From Xanthomonas sp. SI (lineage in GTDB: Bacteria; Pseudomonadota; Gammaproteobacteria; Xanthomonadales; Xanthomonadaceae), in the NCBI RefSeq assembly GCF_014236855.1, contig NZ_CP051261.1, forward strand, positions 2,170,001 to 2,234,000: a stretch of 64,000 nt of DNA, read 5' to 3'. The position numbers were made by a program, and so were the translations under genes. The notes under the pieces are model-generated. The model made no database searches, was not told the DNA's origin, and worked only from the letters and a program-made list of their open reading frames with translations. This document shows positions 18,223 to 28,165 of this stretch, one piece after another; the stretch's first letter is position 1, and each line of letters opens with the position of its first letter.

Positions 18223-18572
18223 GCGAGACGCTTTCGCGCCGTACCCTCACCCCAACCCCTCTCCCGGGGGAGAGGGGCTAGCGCTGTTCCCTTCTCCCTG
18301 CGGGAGAAGGTGCCCCGCAGGGGCGGATGAGGGTCAGGGCGCAGCCTCATGCACCCAACTCCGCGAGACGCTTCGCGCCGGACCCTCACCCCAACCCTCT
18401 CCCAGCGGGAGAGGGGCTAAAGCACTCCGCGGCTGTTCCCTTCTCCCGTCGGGAGAAGGTGCCCCGCAGGGGCGGATGAGGGTACGGGCGCAGCCTTGCG
18501 CACCCAACCCAGCGAGACGCTTCGCGCCGCACCCTCACCCCAACCTCTCTCCCGATGGGAGAGGGGGCTGTA
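18223..18572. repeat. Dispersed hairpin repeat, 2.4 tandem copies
   Basis: The unit beginning GCGAGACGC starts at 18223, 18363 and 18512, giving copies of 140 and 149 bases and a truncated third that ends in GGGAGAGGGGGCT at about 18572. The repeated hairpins are CTCTCCC/GGGAGAG and CTTCTCCC/GGGAGAAG plus GCCCCGCAGGGGC. It fills most of the 586-base gap 17998-18583. A degenerate relative is visible around 18130-18200. The array ends 12 bases before the selO start codon. Confidence 0.87.
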
Positions 18573-18583
18573 AGCTGACGCAT

Positions 18584-20137
18584 ATGCCCGCATTGCGCTT
18601 CGACAACCGTTTTACCGCCGAGCTGCCTGGCGATCCCGAGCGCGGACCGCGCCTGCGCGAGGTGCTGGGCGCGTTGTGGTCGGAGGTCGCGCCGACCCCG
18701 GTGGCCGCGCCGCAGTTGCTTGCCCATTCGCGCGAGGTGGCGGCCATGCTCGGTTTGTCGGAGCAGGAGGTGCTGGCGCCGCAGTTCGCCGAGGTCTTCG
18801 CCGGCAATGCGCTTTACCCGGGCATGCGGCCGTACGCGACGAACTACGGCGGCCACCAGTTCGGGCATTGGGCTGGTCAGCTCGGCGATGGCCGCGCGAT
18901 CGCGCTGGGCGAGGCGCTGGGGGCGGACGGGCAGCGCTGGGAGCTGCAGCTCAAGGGTGCCGGGCGCACGCCGTATTCGCGCGGTGCCGATGGCCGCGCG
19001 GTGCTGCGCTCGTCGATCCGCGAATTCCTGTGCAGCGAGGCCATGCACCATCTCGGCGTGCCGACCACGCGCGCGCTGAGTCTGGTCGCGACCGGCGAGC
19101 GCGTGGTGCGCGACATGTTCTACGACGGCCATCCGCGCGCCGAGCCGGGTGCGGTGGTGTGCCGGGTGGCGCCGTCGTTCGTGCGCTTCGGCAGTTTCGA
19201 GTTGCCGGCCGCGCGCGGCGAGACGGCCTTGCTGCGGCAACTGGCCGACTTCGTGATCGACCGCGATTTCCCCGAGCTGCACGCAAATGGCGCCACGCGC
19301 CATGCCGACTGGTTCGGCGAGGTCTGCGCGCGCACCGCGACGATGGTCGCGCACTGGATGCGGGTCGGCTTCGTGCATGGGGTGATGAACACCGACAACA
19401 TGTCGATCCTGGGCTTGACCATCGACTACGGCCCTTACGGCTGGATCGACGACTACGATCCGGACTGGACGCCGAACACCACCGACGCCCAGGGCCGCCG
19501 CTACCGTTTCGGCACCCAGCCGCAGATCGCGTACTGGAACCTGACCCGGCTGGCGCAGGCGCTGGCGCCGCTGTTCGACGACGTCGCGCCGCTGCAGGCC
19601 GGGCTGGCACGTTTCCGCGAGACATACGCCCAGGCCGAACGCGACAACGCCGCCGCCAAGCTCGGCCTGGCCGCATGCGGCGAGCCCGATCTGGCGCTGA
19701 TGCAGGACCTGTTGCAACTGCTGCAGCAGGGCGAGGTGGACATGACCCTGTGGTTCCGCGAGCTGAGCGCGGCGCAGCTGCCGACGCTGGCGGACCTGGC
19801 TGTTGCGTTCTACGACCCGGCCAAGCTGGCCGCGCAGGCGCCGGCGTTCGAGGCCTGGCTGGCGCGCTATGCGCAGCGGCTGCGCGACGATCCGCTGCCG
19901 GCGGCCGCGCGCGTGGCGAAGATGCGCGCGGCGAACCCGCGCTACGTGCTGCGCAATTACCTGGCGCAGCAGGCGATCGACCGTGCCGAGCAGGGCGACA
20001 CCGACGGCATCGCCGAATTGCTGGAGGTGATGCGCCGGCCCTACGACGAGCAGCCGGGACGCGAGGCGTTCGCGGCGCGGCGCCCGGACTGGGCGCGCGA
20101 ACGCGCCGGTTGTTCGATGCTGTCGTGCAGTTCCTGA
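18584..20137 (+). CDS. selO: Protein adenylyltransferase SelO
   Basis: 517 residues, typical of SelO (YdiU/UPF0061). The pseudokinase core contains [20 protein letters not shown] and [19 protein letters not shown] near the N-terminus, and [19 protein letters not shown] with the metal-binding Asn and Asp. The C-terminus ends in GCSMLSCSS, the conserved Cys pair region that carries selenocysteine in animals and Cys here. SelO transfers AMP from ATP to Ser, Thr or Tyr of target proteins during redox stress. There is no clear Shine-Dalgarno between the repeat end (18572) and the ATG. Confidence 0.96.
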   Translation: MPALRFDNRFTAELPGDPERGPRLREVLGALWSEVAPTPVAAPQLLAHSREVAAMLGLSEQEVLAPQFAEVFAGNALYPGMRPYATNYGGHQFGHWAGQLGDGRAIALGEALGADGQRWELQLKGAGRTPYSRGADGRAVLRSSIREFLCSEAMHHLGVPTTRALSLVATGERVVRDMFYDGHPRAEPGAVVCRVAPSFVRFGSFELPAARGETALLRQLADFVIDRDFPELHANGATRHADWFGEVCARTATMVAHWMRVGFVHGVMNTDNMSILGLTIDYGPYGWIDDYDPDWTPNTTDAQGRRYRFGTQPQIAYWNLTRLAQALAPLFDDVAPLQAGLARFRETYAQAERDNAAAKLGLAACGEPDLALMQDLLQLLQQGEVDMTLWFRELSAAQLPTLADLAVAFYDPAKLAAQAPAFEAWLARYAQRLRDDPLPAAARVAKMRAANPRYVLRNYLAQQAIDRAEQGDTDGIAELLEVMRRPYDEQPGREAFAARRPDWARERAGCSMLSCSS

Positions 20138-20151
20138 CGCGCGAAGCACTT

Positions 20152-20173
20152 TAGGAGGGGCTTCAGCCCCGAC
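20152..20173. repeat. Solo REP half-element
   Basis: TAGGAGGGGCTTCAGCCCC followed by GAC, a single GTAG-family REP whose GGGGCT/AGCCCC arms form a small hairpin. It lies 14 bases after the selO stop and may help end that transcript. No partner arm is seen before the TetR gene. Confidence 0.8.
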
Positions 20174-20268
20174 GGTTTCCCTGAAAGGCATCGGTGCTGG
20201 AGCGCATTTAGCGGAAAGCTCGGCATTGCTGCGATTTCTCCGTCGCGTCGTCAGGCCCGGGTTCGGCC

Positions 20269-20970
20269 TCAGCGCGACGGCACGCGATAGCGCCAGGCGG
20301 CGAGGAAGCTGGTCACCACTTCCGCCGCCAGCGCCTGCTGGCCCTCGCGATCCGGGGCCTGCCCGTTGAGCATCGCGCCGGGATAGGCGTAGCCGATCGC
20401 CGCGCCGATGAAGGCGCTGGCGGCCAGCGTGGGCGAGGCCACGCGCACGTCGCCGCGCGCGTCCAGCATCTGCAGCAGGTCGCTCAGGCGCTGGCGCAGG
20501 CGTCCGGTGCGGCGCTGGTGCATCGACTGCAGCAGGTCCGGCATCTGCGCGCTGGCCTGCACCAGCAGCCGGTGCAGGCGCAGCGAGGACGGTGCGTACA
20601 GGTGCGCCTGCACGGTCAGCGCGATCTGCTGCAGCGCGCGCGGCAGGTCCTGCGAGGCCGCATCGCCGATGTTCTCCAGCTGCGCCTGCAGTTCTTCGTT
20701 CAACGCTTCGAATACCTGCATCAGCAGGTCGGCCTTGCTGGAAAAATGGTTGTACAGGCTCTGCCGGGTGAGCCCGGCATGCAGCGCGATCTGCTCCAGC
20801 GAGACCTCCAGGCCGTGCTCCAGCAGCAGCTCGCGGGCGGCGCGCAGCAACCGCGGCCGCGCCAGCGCCGGGCGTCCGCGCTGGCGCGCGGGCGGCGCAA
20901 TCGCGCGCGCTTCCGCCGCCGCCGGGGTGGCGCGAGGCGGCGTGGCGCGGGCGATTGTGCGATCCTTCAT
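20269..20970 (-). CDS. TetR/AcrR family transcriptional regulator
   Basis: 233 residues. A Thr/Ala/Pro-rich 35-residue N-terminal extension precedes the TetR DNA-binding domain (ARPRLLRAARELLLEHG then IALHAGLTRQSLYNHFSSK at ~62-82). The C-terminal ligand domain includes TAASAFIGAAIGYAYPG-like helices. The gene is divergent from an RND efflux operon across a 62-base AT-rich gap with a 22-base imperfect palindrome, the usual layout for a local repressor of the pump. The inducer is unknown. Confidence 0.9.
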   Translation of the reverse strand: MKDRTIARATPPRATPAAAEARAIAPPARQRGRPALARPRLLRAARELLLEHGLEVSLEQIALHAGLTRQSLYNHFSSKADLLMQVFEALNEELQAQLENIGDAASQDLPRALQQIALTVQAHLYAPSSLRLHRLLVQASAQMPDLLQSMHQRRTGRLRQRLSDLLQMLDARGDVRVASPTLAASAFIGAAIGYAYPGAMLNGQAPDREGQQALAAEVVTSFLAAWRYRVPSR

Positions 20971-20974
20971 GCTT

Positions 20975-20996
20975 ATTTATTTGTCTTTAAGTAAAT
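20975..20996. promoter_or_regulatory. Candidate TetR operator
   Basis: ATTTATTTG (20975-20983), four bases, then TAAGTAAAT (20988-20996): nine-base arms that match as an inverted repeat at seven of nine positions. It lies four bases upstream of the TetR start and 36 bases upstream of the efflux adaptor start, where one bound dimer could block both promoters. The stretch is far more AT-rich than its surroundings. Confidence 0.55.
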
Positions 20997-21032
20997 TAAA
21001 TGATCCTCCCCCCAGCTTCCAGGATCAAGCGC

Positions 21033-22187
21033 ATGCCCGCGCCTTTTGTCCAGCGTTCCCGCCGCACGCTGTCGTTGCTGCTGTCCGTCGCCCTCGTCAC
21101 GCTCGCCGGCTGCAAGGGCGAGCGCACCGCGCCGCCGGCGCAGGCCAGGACCGTGGGGGTGGTAACCCTGCAGCCGCAAAGCGTGCCGCTCAGCGCGGAA
21201 CTGGCCGGGCGCACCGCCGCCTCCGAAGAGTCCGAAGTGCGCCCGCAGGTCGGCGGCATCCTGCGCAAGCGGCTGTTCGAGGAGGGCGCGCTGGTGCACG
21301 CCGGGCAGCCGCTGTTCCAGATCGAGCCGGTCCTGTACCAGGCCGCGGCCAACGAGGCGCAGGCCAATCTGGCCACCGCCCAGGCCACGCTGGCGACCGC
21401 CAAGCTGCGCGCCGAGCGCTATCGCGAGCTGGGCAAGACCCGGTTGGCCGCGCAGCAGGACGTGGACGACGCCCAGGCCACCTACAAGGAAGCGCTGGCC
21501 AGCCGCGACGCCAACCGCGCCGCGCTGGACACCGCGCGCACTCAGTTGCGCTTCGCCACGGTGGAGGCGCCGATCAGCGGCCGCATCGGCCGCGCGCGGG
21601 TGACCCCGGGCGCGCTGGTCACCGCCAGCCAGGCCGATGCGATCGCCAAGATCCAGCAGTTGGACCCGATGAACGTGGACATCACCCAGTCCGGTAGCCA
21701 GTTCCTGGCGCTGCGCCGCGCGATCGCCGACGGCGGGGTGCAGCCGGCGACCGCCGAAGTGCGGCTGAAGCTGTCCGACGGCAGCGACTATCCGCTGCCG
21801 GGCACGCTGCAGTTCGCCGACATCGACGTGGAGGAAACCACCGGCAGCGTGACCCTGCGCGCGCGCTTCCCCAATCCCGACGCGCAGTTGCTGCCGGGCA
21901 TGTACGTGCGCGCGATCGTCGGCCAGGGCATCCGCCAGCAGGCGCTGCTGGTGCCGCAGGCGGCGGTGGACCGCACCCCGCGCGGCGATGCGCAGGCCTG
22001 GGTGGTGGGCACCGACAACATCGTGCGCCAGCGCCAGTTCACCACGCTGCGTGCGGTCGGCGACCGCTGGCTGGTCGGCGACGGGCTCAAGCCCGGCGAG
22101 CGGGTGGTGGTGGAGGGCCGGCAGGGACTGAGCGACGGCGCCAAGGTCACGGTCAAGCCGGCCGCCGCTGCCGCCGGCAAAGGCTGA
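21033..22187 (+). CDS. RND efflux periplasmic adaptor (AcrA/MexA-like)
   Basis: 384 residues from the ATG at 21033, which has AGGA upstream; an ATG at 21000 would put 11 residues before the signal. A lipoprotein signal has lipobox TLAGC. The hairpin and lipoyl halves are visible: VRPQVGGILRKRLFEEGALV with PLFQIEP, a long Ala-rich coiled-coil (~95-170), and VEAPISGRIGRARVTPGALV. Beta-barrel residues follow in LLPGMYVRAIVGQG and VPQAAVDRTPRGDA. It bridges the inner-membrane pump to an outer-membrane channel. The pump gene follows after six bases. Confidence 0.95.
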   Translation: MPAPFVQRSRRTLSLLLSVALVTLAGCKGERTAPPAQARTVGVVTLQPQSVPLSAELAGRTAASEESEVRPQVGGILRKRLFEEGALVHAGQPLFQIEPVLYQAAANEAQANLATAQATLATAKLRAERYRELGKTRLAAQQDVDDAQATYKEALASRDANRAALDTARTQLRFATVEAPISGRIGRARVTPGALVTASQADAIAKIQQLDPMNVDITQSGSQFLALRRAIADGGVQPATAEVRLKLSDGSDYPLPGTLQFADIDVEETTGSVTLRARFPNPDAQLLPGMYVRAIVGQGIRQQALLVPQAAVDRTPRGDAQAWVVGTDNIVRQRQFTTLRAVGDRWLVGDGLKPGERVVVEGRQGLSDGAKVTVKPAAAAAGKG

Positions 22188-22193
22188 GCCGGC

Positions 22194-25100
22194 ATGCTCG
22201 CGCGCTTCTTCATCGCCCGCCCGATCTTCGCCTGGGTGCTGGCGATCTGCATCATGGCCGCCGGCGCCATCGCCGTGTTCACCCTGCCGGTGGAGCAGTA
22301 TCCCGACATCGCCCCGCCCGGGGTCAACGTCACCGCCACCTACAACGGCGCCTCGGCGCAGACGGTGGAGGACAGCGTCACCCAGGTGATCGAGCAGCAG
22401 ATCAAGGGCATCGACCACCTGCTGTACTTCTCCTCGACCAGTTCCTCGTCCGGGCAGGCGCGGATCAGCATCACCTTCGACCAGGCCGCCAATCCCGACA
22501 TCGCCCAGGTGCAGGTGCAGAACGCGGTCAACCAGGCGCTCAACCGCCTGCCGCAGGAAGTGCAGCAGCAGGGCGTGACCGTGTCCAAGTCGCAGGGCGA
22601 CAGCCTGATGGCGGTGGCGCTGTACGACAGCACCGACCGGCTGGACAATGTCGACATCTCCGACTACCTGATCAGCACCCTGCAGGATCCGATCAGCCGC
22701 ATCAACGGCGTCGGCGAGATCAACGTGTTCGGCGCGCAGTACGCGATGCGCGTGTGGATGGACCCGCACAAGCTCAACGCCTACAACCTGATGCCTGGCG
22801 ACGTGCGCAGCGCGATCGAGGCGCAGAACACCCAGGTCACCGCTGGCGAACTCGGCGCGCTGCCCACCGGCGCCGACCAGGAGCTTAACGCCACGGTGAC
22901 CGCGCAGTCGCGGCTGCAGACCGCCGAGCAGTTCCGCGCCATCATCCTGGCCACCCAGGCCGACGGCTCCAGCGTGCACCTGGGCGACGTGGCGCGGGTG
23001 GAGATCGGCGCGGAGAACTACCAGAACAGCGCCACGCTCAACGGCCATCCGGCGTCCGGCTTCTCGGTGACGCTGTCCTCCGGCGCCAACGCGGTGGCCA
23101 CGTCCGACGCGGTGCGCGCCACCATCGAGCGGCTCAAGCCGACCTTCCCGCCGGGCATGGAGGTCGCCTACCCGCGCGACAGCACGCCGTTCGTGCGGAT
23201 CTCGATCGAAGGCGTGGTGCACACCTTGATCGAGGCGATCGTGCTGGTGGTGGTGGTGATGTTCCTGTTCCTGCAGAACGGCCGCGCCACGCTGATCCCG
23301 GCGATCACCGTGCCGGTGGTGCTGCTGGGTACGTTCGGCATCCTCGCCGCGGCCGGCTTCACCATCAATACGCTGACCCTGTTCGCGATGGTGCTGGCGA
23401 TCGGCCTGCTGGTGGACGATGCGATCGTGGTGGTGGAGAACGTCGAGCGGATCATGCACGAGCAGCATCTGCCGCCGCGCGAGGCGACCGAGCAATCGAT
23501 GGGCGAGATCACCGGCGCGCTGATCGGCATCACCGTGGTGCTGGGCGCGGTGTTCCTGCCGATGGCGTTCTTCGGCGGCTCCACCGGCATCATCTACCGC
23601 CAGTTCTCGATCACCATCGCCTCGGCGATGGCGCTGTCGGCGCTGGTCGCGCTGACCCTGACCCCGGCGCTGTGCGCGACCCTGCTCAAGCCGGTGGAAA
23701 AGGAGCGCCAGCTCGGACGCTTCTTCCGCTGGTTCAACCGCGGCGTGGAGCGCAGCCAGCACGCCTACCAGCGCCGGCTCGGCACGCTGCTGCGGCAGCC
23801 GCGGCGCTGGATGGCGCTGTACGTGGTGATCGTGCTGGCGATGGCGGCGCTGTACGCGCGCATGCCCACCGGCTTCCTGCCGGTGGAAGACCAGGGCCAG
23901 GTGCAGATCCAGTTCACCACGCCCGAGGGCACGCCGCTGGCCAAGACCGAGGCGCTGGGCCGGCGCATCAACGATTACTTCATGGCCCACGAGAAGGACA
24001 ACATCACCGCGGTGTTCATGGTGATCGGCCGCAACAACGCCGGCACCGGGCAGAACGCCGGCCAGGCCTTCGTCGCGCTGCGGCCCTGGGGCGAGCGCAA
24101 CCGCGACAACACCGCGCAAGCGATCATCGACCGCGCCAACAAGTATTTCCGCGGCACCGCCGATGCCAAGATCAGCGTGCTGTCGCCGCCGGCGGTGCGC
24201 GGCCTGGGCCAGTCCAGCGGCTTCGAGCTGTGGATCCGCGACAGCGACGGCGCCGGCCGTCCGGCCCTGCTGAAGGCGCAGCAGCAGGTGCTGCAGGAGG
24301 CCGGCGACGATCCGCAGCTGACCGCGGTGCGGCTCAACGGGCTGGGCGACAAGGCGCAGCTGCAGGTGGACATCGACCAGGCCCAGGCCAGCGCGCTGGG
24401 GCTGGCGCAGAGCGACATCAATGCCACGCTGTCCACGGCATGGGGCGGCAGCTACGTCAACGACTTCATCGACCGCGGCCGGGTCAAGCGCGTCTACGTG
24501 CAGGGCGATGCGCCGTACCGCTCGCTGCCGGAAGACATCGGCCAGTGGTACGTGCGCGGCAAGGACGGGCAGATGGCGCCGTTCGCCAGTTTCGCCAGCA
24601 CCCATTGGACCCGCGGGCCGCAGCTGCAGCAGCGGTTCAACGGCCTGCCGGCGTCGCAGATCCAGGGCGGGGCCGCGGCCGACAGCAGTTCCGGCGAGGC
24701 GATGCAGCGGATGCAGGCGCTGGTCGCCAAACAGAAGGGCTTCGACCTGCAGTGGAGCGGCCTGTCCTACCAGGAGCAGCTGTCGAGCAACCAGACGCTG
24801 TGGCTGTACACCGCCTCGATCGTGTTCATTTTCCTGTGCCTGGCGGCGCTGTACGAGAGCTGGTCGATCCCGGTGGCGGTGTTGCTGGTGATCCCGTTGG
24901 GCGTGCTCGGCACGGTCACCGCGACCACCCTGGCCGGCTTCGTCAACGACATCTATTTCCAGGTCGGCCTGCTGACCACGATCGGCCTGTCGGCGAAGAA
25001 CGCGATCCTGATCGTGGAGTTCGCCGAGGCCGAGCAGCGCGCCGGGCGGCCGTTGCTGGAGGCGGCGCTGGAAGGCGCGCGGCTGCGCCTGCGGCCGATC

Positions 25101-25307
25101 GTGATGACCTCGCTGGCGTTCGTCGCCGGCGTGCTGCCGCTGGCGCTGTCCACCGGCGCCGGCGCGGCCAGCCGCCGCGAGATCGGCGTCAGCGTGATCG
25201 GCGGCATGCTCTCGGGCACGCTGCTGGCGGTGCTGCTGGTGCCACTGTTCTTCGTGCTGGTGCGGCGCCTGCTGCATGGCCGGGCGGCGGACGCGCAGGC
25301 CGGGTAG
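22194..25307 (+). CDS. RND efflux transporter (AcrB/MexB-like, HAE1)
   Basis: 1037 residues of a hydrophobe/amphiphile efflux-1 pump. It starts [15 protein letters not shown] and has twelve transmembrane segments in two blocks around large periplasmic loops. The proton-relay motif [16 protein letters not shown] (Asp-Asp in TM4) is intact, with [20 protein letters not shown] and the TM10-12 [16 protein letters not shown]. It exports drugs or detergents using the proton gradient. No outer-membrane TolC-type gene follows, so the complex must use a channel encoded elsewhere. Confidence 0.96.
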   Translation: MLARFFIARPIFAWVLAICIMAAGAIAVFTLPVEQYPDIAPPGVNVTATYNGASAQTVEDSVTQVIEQQIKGIDHLLYFSSTSSSSGQARISITFDQAANPDIAQVQVQNAVNQALNRLPQEVQQQGVTVSKSQGDSLMAVALYDSTDRLDNVDISDYLISTLQDPISRINGVGEINVFGAQYAMRVWMDPHKLNAYNLMPGDVRSAIEAQNTQVTAGELGALPTGADQELNATVTAQSRLQTAEQFRAIILATQADGSSVHLGDVARVEIGAENYQNSATLNGHPASGFSVTLSSGANAVATSDAVRATIERLKPTFPPGMEVAYPRDSTPFVRISIEGVVHTLIEAIVLVVVVMFLFLQNGRATLIPAITVPVVLLGTFGILAAAGFTINTLTLFAMVLAIGLLVDDAIVVVENVERIMHEQHLPPREATEQSMGEITGALIGITVVLGAVFLPMAFFGGSTGIIYRQFSITIASAMALSALVALTLTPALCATLLKPVEKERQLGRFFRWFNRGVERSQHAYQRRLGTLLRQPRRWMALYVVIVLAMAALYARMPTGFLPVEDQGQVQIQFTTPEGTPLAKTEALGRRINDYFMAHEKDNITAVFMVIGRNNAGTGQNAGQAFVALRPWGERNRDNTAQAIIDRANKYFRGTADAKISVLSPPAVRGLGQSSGFELWIRDSDGAGRPALLKAQQQVLQEAGDDPQLTAVRLNGLGDKAQLQVDIDQAQASALGLAQSDINATLSTAWGGSYVNDFIDRGRVKRVYVQGDAPYRSLPEDIGQWYVRGKDGQMAPFASFASTHWTRGPQLQQRFNGLPASQIQGGAAADSSSGEAMQRMQALVAKQKGFDLQWSGLSYQEQLSSNQTLWLYTASIVFIFLCLAALYESWSIPVAVLLVIPLGVLGTVTATTLAGFVNDIYFQVGLLTTIGLSAKNAILIVEFAEAEQRAGRPLLEAALEGARLRLRPIVMTSLAFVAGVLPLALSTGAGAASRREIGVSVIGGMLSGTLLAVLLVPLFFVLVRRLLHGRAADAQAG

Positions 25308-25353
25308 GCCGTAGACGGCGCTGCGGTGCCGCTGCGCGGCGCCGCATTGCGCC

Positions 25354-25359
25354 TAAAAT
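25354..25359 (+). promoter_or_regulatory. Candidate -10 box for apt
   Basis: TAAAAT inside GCCTAAAATGGGCG, 28 bases before the apt ATG. A clear -35 is not visible at the expected distance. The same CTAAAATGG string precedes the fumarase gene (60618-60623). Confidence 0.35.
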
Positions 25360-25387
25360 GGGCGCTTCCCCACGCTGCGATGTCCCG

Positions 25388-25945
25388 ATGAACGATTCCT
25401 CCTGCTGCGGCGCGCCCAGCGACGCGCCGGCCCACTGGTCCGGCCGCATCCGCGATATCGCCGATTTTCCGAAGCCGGGCATCGTGTTCAAGGACATCAC
25501 CCCGCTGCTTGCCGACGGCCCGGATTTCGCCTCGGCGCTGGACGAAATGGCGCGTCCCTGGCGCACCACGCCGCTGGACGCGGTGCTGGGCATCGAGTCG
25601 CGCGGCTTCATCCTGGGTGCGGCGCTGGCGCACGAACTGCGCACCGGTTTCGTGCCGATCCGCAAGCCGGGCAAGCTGCCGGGCAAGACGGTGACCCAGG
25701 ATTACACGCTGGAATACGGCAGCGATCGCATCGAGATGCACGCCGACGCGCTGCCGGCCGGCGCGCGGGTACTGATCGTCGACGACGTGCTCGCCACCGG
25801 CGGCACCTTGCGTGCGGCGCTGTCGCTAGTGCGGCAACTGCAGCTGGAGATCGTCGGTGCGGTGGTGCTGGTCGAACTGCAGGCGCTGCAGGGGCGCGAG
25901 CGCTGGAGCGATGAAGTGCCGCTGTTGGCGACGCTGACGTATTAG
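25388..25945 (+). CDS. apt: Adenine phosphoribosyltransferase
   Basis: 185 residues. [21 protein letters not shown] is the family N-terminus, [19 protein letters not shown] the hood region, [10 protein letters not shown] the flexible loop, and [19 protein letters not shown] the PRPP-binding loop. It salvages adenine to AMP in the cytoplasm. It sits 80 bases after the RND pump and is unlikely to share its regulation. After it, 25946-26141 shows nothing recognisable. Confidence 0.96.
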   Translation: MNDSSCCGAPSDAPAHWSGRIRDIADFPKPGIVFKDITPLLADGPDFASALDEMARPWRTTPLDAVLGIESRGFILGAALAHELRTGFVPIRKPGKLPGKTVTQDYTLEYGSDRIEMHADALPAGARVLIVDDVLATGGTLRAALSLVRQLQLEIVGAVVLVELQALQGRERWSDEVPLLATLTY

Positions 25946-26141
25946 GGCGGGCCGGTGCAGACGGATGCTGTCGTAGCGGGCGGCGCGCATCCGCCGCGGC
26001 AGTGGTCGCGGATCGTGCGGCTGCGCTGAGCGGGTCGAGGTCGAAGCGCCGAAGTCGGGTGCGCCTCGCGGCCGATCGCCGACTGGCGACCGGCCATCGA
26101 CGGGGGCTATGCCGCGATCATGGCCGCCGCACGACGCCGCA

Positions 26142-26660
26142 TCAGTGCGGGTAGACCACCGTTTCCAGGCTGGGGTCGGCGTAGGCGTCGGCGTGGCTCA
26201 GGTGCCCATCGAACGGGCCGACCTTGCAGATCCGTCCCTCGTGGGTGAACACCAGTTGCAGTCCGTGTTCCTGTTCCCAATCGCAATTGCATTCCAGGCT
26301 GATGCGGATACGGCCATCGCGATAGCGGCTGGCATAGGCCTCGTTGCCGAACTGGACGTGCTGCCACACCTGCGCCGGGCTATCGATGCGCGGCGAGGGC
26401 AGGCCGTGTTGCGCATGCAAGGCGTGCATGCGCCGGTAGTAGCCGAACACGTCCGCTGCGGCGGCATCCAGCACCGCCTGCTCGATGCGCAGGAACGCGG
26501 CGATGGCGGCACCGAAGTCGGCCTGCGCCGCATCGGCGGCATAGTCTTCGAGAACGAAGCTGCAGTCGTGTTGCAGCCAGCGCACCGGCACCTCGGCGCT
26601 CCAGGCGCTGCCGTCCTCGTCCTCCTCCAGCGAGGCGAGGATCCGCGCCAGCGCGGTCAC
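26142..26660 (-). CDS. Conserved hypothetical, DUF6985-like
   Basis: 172 residues from a GTG at 26660 that overlaps the dbpA stop (GTGA), so it is the second gene of a two-gene unit. The N-terminal half is acidic (SLEEDEDGSAWSAEVPVR) and predicted mixed alpha/beta; the C-terminal half has RIRISLECNCDWEQEHGLQL, then VFTHEGRICKVGPFDGHLSH. The CNCDWEQEHGLQ...DGHL pattern reminds me of DUF6985 proteins, several of which sit in polymorphic-toxin immunity loci, but I cannot confirm this without a profile search. No signal peptide or membrane segment. No toxin gene is adjacent. Confidence 0.7.
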   Translation of the reverse strand: MTALARILASLEEDEDGSAWSAEVPVRWLQHDCSFVLEDYAADAAQADFGAAIAAFLRIEQAVLDAAAADVFGYYRRMHALHAQHGLPSPRIDSPAQVWQHVQFGNEAYASRYRDGRIRISLECNCDWEQEHGLQLVFTHEGRICKVGPFDGHLSHADAYADPSLETVVYPH

Positions 26661-28033
26661 AGCTTGCTGACTCGGAACCGGCGGCCCTTGATCTTGCCTG
26701 CCTGCAGCTGGCCCAGCGCCCGGCCGGCGTGCTCGCGGGCGATGGCGACGTAGGAGCGGGTCGCGTAGATCGCGATCTTGCCGATCGCCGCGCCCGACAG
26801 GCCGGCGTCGCCGGTCAGCGCGCCGAGGATGTCGCCGGCGCGCAGCTTGTCGGTCTTGCCGCCGTCGATGCGCAGCGTGACCATCGCCGCCTGCGGCAAC
26901 TGCGCCGGGCGCGCGGTGGCCAGCGGCGCGCGCGACCAGCGCAGCGGCTGGCCCTGTTCGGCCTCCAGCGCCTGCGCGCGCGGCAGCTCGCGCGACGCCA
27001 CCAGGCTCAGCGCCAGGCCGCGCTTGCCGGCGCGCGCGGTGCGGCCGATGCGGTGACGGTAGGTTTCGGTATCGGTCGGCAGTTCGTAGTTGAGCACCGC
27101 CGCCAGGTCTTCCACGTCCAGCCCGCGCGCGGCCACGTCGCTGGCGACCAGCACGTTGCAGCTGCGGTTGACGAAGCGCACCAGCACTTCGTCGCGGTCG
27201 CGCTGTTCCATGTCGCCGTGCAGCGCCAGCGCCGAGAAGCCGAACTGCTGCAGCGAGCCGGCCACTTCGTCGACCTCCTTGCGGGTGTTGCAGAACACCA
27301 CGCTGGACTCGGGGGTGAAGCGCAGCAGCAGCCCGGCCACCGCCTTCTGCCGGTAGGTGGGGTCGACTTCGAAGAACTGCTGCTCGATCTCCGGCGCGCT
27401 GTCGGCGCCCTCGATGGTGATTTCCGCCGGTTCCTTCAGCAGCTCGCGGGCCAGGGTGCGGATCGCGTCGGGGAAGGTGGCCGAGAACAGCAGGCTCTGG
27501 CGGTGCTTGTCGCAGCGGCTGGCGATCTCGCGGATCGGTTCCTCGAAGCCCATGTCGAGCATGCGGTCGCCCTCGTCCAGCACCAGCGTACGTACGCCGC
27601 CCAGGTGCAGCGCGCGCTTGCGCGCAAGCTCCTGGATGCGCCCGGGCGTGCCGACCACCACCTGCGGGTCGTGCGCTTCCAGCGAGGCCAGCTGCGGGCC
27701 CAGCGGCATGCCGCCGGTCAGCACCACCAGCTTCATGTTGGGAATGCCGGTGGCCAGCTTGCGCAGCTGCTTGCCGACCTGGTCGGCCAGTTCGCGGGTC
27801 GGGCACAGCACCAGCGCCTGCGCGCGGGTCAGCGCCGGATCCAGCTTGTGCAGCAGGCCCAGGCCGAACGCCGCGGTCTTGCCGCTGCCGGTGGGCGCCT
27901 GCACGATGACGTCCTGGCCGGCCAGGATCGGCGGCAGGCTCTGCGCCTGCACCGGGGTCATCGTGGTGTAGCCGAGCGCGTCGATGCCCGGCGCCAGCGC
28001 CGGGGAGAGGGACAGGGTGTCGAAATCGTTCAT
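26657..28033 (-). CDS. dbpA: ATP-dependent RNA helicase DbpA
   Basis: 458 residues. DEAD-box motifs in order: Q motif MTPVQAQSLPPIL, motif I PTGSGKTAAFGLG, Ia PTRELADQV, II DEGD (a DEGD variant, the usual DbpA form being DEAD), III SATFP, V VLVASDVAARGLDV, VI HRIGRTARAG. The C-terminal ~75 residues (MVTLRIDGGKTDKLRAGD then GALTGDAGLSGAAIGKI) are the DbpA RNA-binding domain that recognises hairpin 92 of 23S rRNA. It acts late in large-subunit assembly. Divergent from uup. Confidence 0.93.
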   Translation of the reverse strand: MNDFDTLSLSPALAPGIDALGYTTMTPVQAQSLPPILAGQDVIVQAPTGSGKTAAFGLGLLHKLDPALTRAQALVLCPTRELADQVGKQLRKLATGIPNMKLVVLTGGMPLGPQLASLEAHDPQVVVGTPGRIQELARKRALHLGGVRTLVLDEGDRMLDMGFEEPIREIASRCDKHRQSLLFSATFPDAIRTLARELLKEPAEITIEGADSAPEIEQQFFEVDPTYRQKAVAGLLLRFTPESSVVFCNTRKEVDEVAGSLQQFGFSALALHGDMEQRDRDEVLVRFVNRSCNVLVASDVAARGLDVEDLAAVLNYELPTDTETYRHRIGRTARAGKRGLALSLVASRELPRAQALEAEQGQPLRWSRAPLATARPAQLPQAAMVTLRIDGGKTDKLRAGDILGALTGDAGLSGAAIGKIAIYATRSYVAIAREHAGRALGQLQAGKIKGRRFRVSKL

Positions 28034-28044
28034 GGCGCATTTTA

Positions 28045-28152
28045 GCCGGGACTTGGGACTCGGGACCGGGGACTCGGCAAATCCAGAGCAATGCGCGGCG
28101 CCAACCGCGGCCGGCTGCGCTCTTGGTCCCGAGTCCCGAGTCCCGAGTCCCG
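28045..28152. repeat. Inverted pair of GGGACTC heptamer repeats
   Basis: Left arm 28045-28078 reads GCCGGGACTTGGGACTCGGG and on; right arm 28123-28152 contains GTCCCGAGTCCCGAGTCCCG, its reverse complement. Both arms are built from GGGACTC heptamers; the interior is 44 bases. It occupies most of the divergent dbpA/uup gap and must overlap one or both promoters. Confidence 0.77.
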
Positions 28153-28165
28153 TACAATTCCCCCC

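Noticed and set aside
20973..25277. A 1434-residue open frame on the minus strand
   Set aside because: It lies antisense to the efflux genes, is rich in Arg/Gln/His with no domain, and arises because GC-rich codons rarely make stops in the opposite frame.
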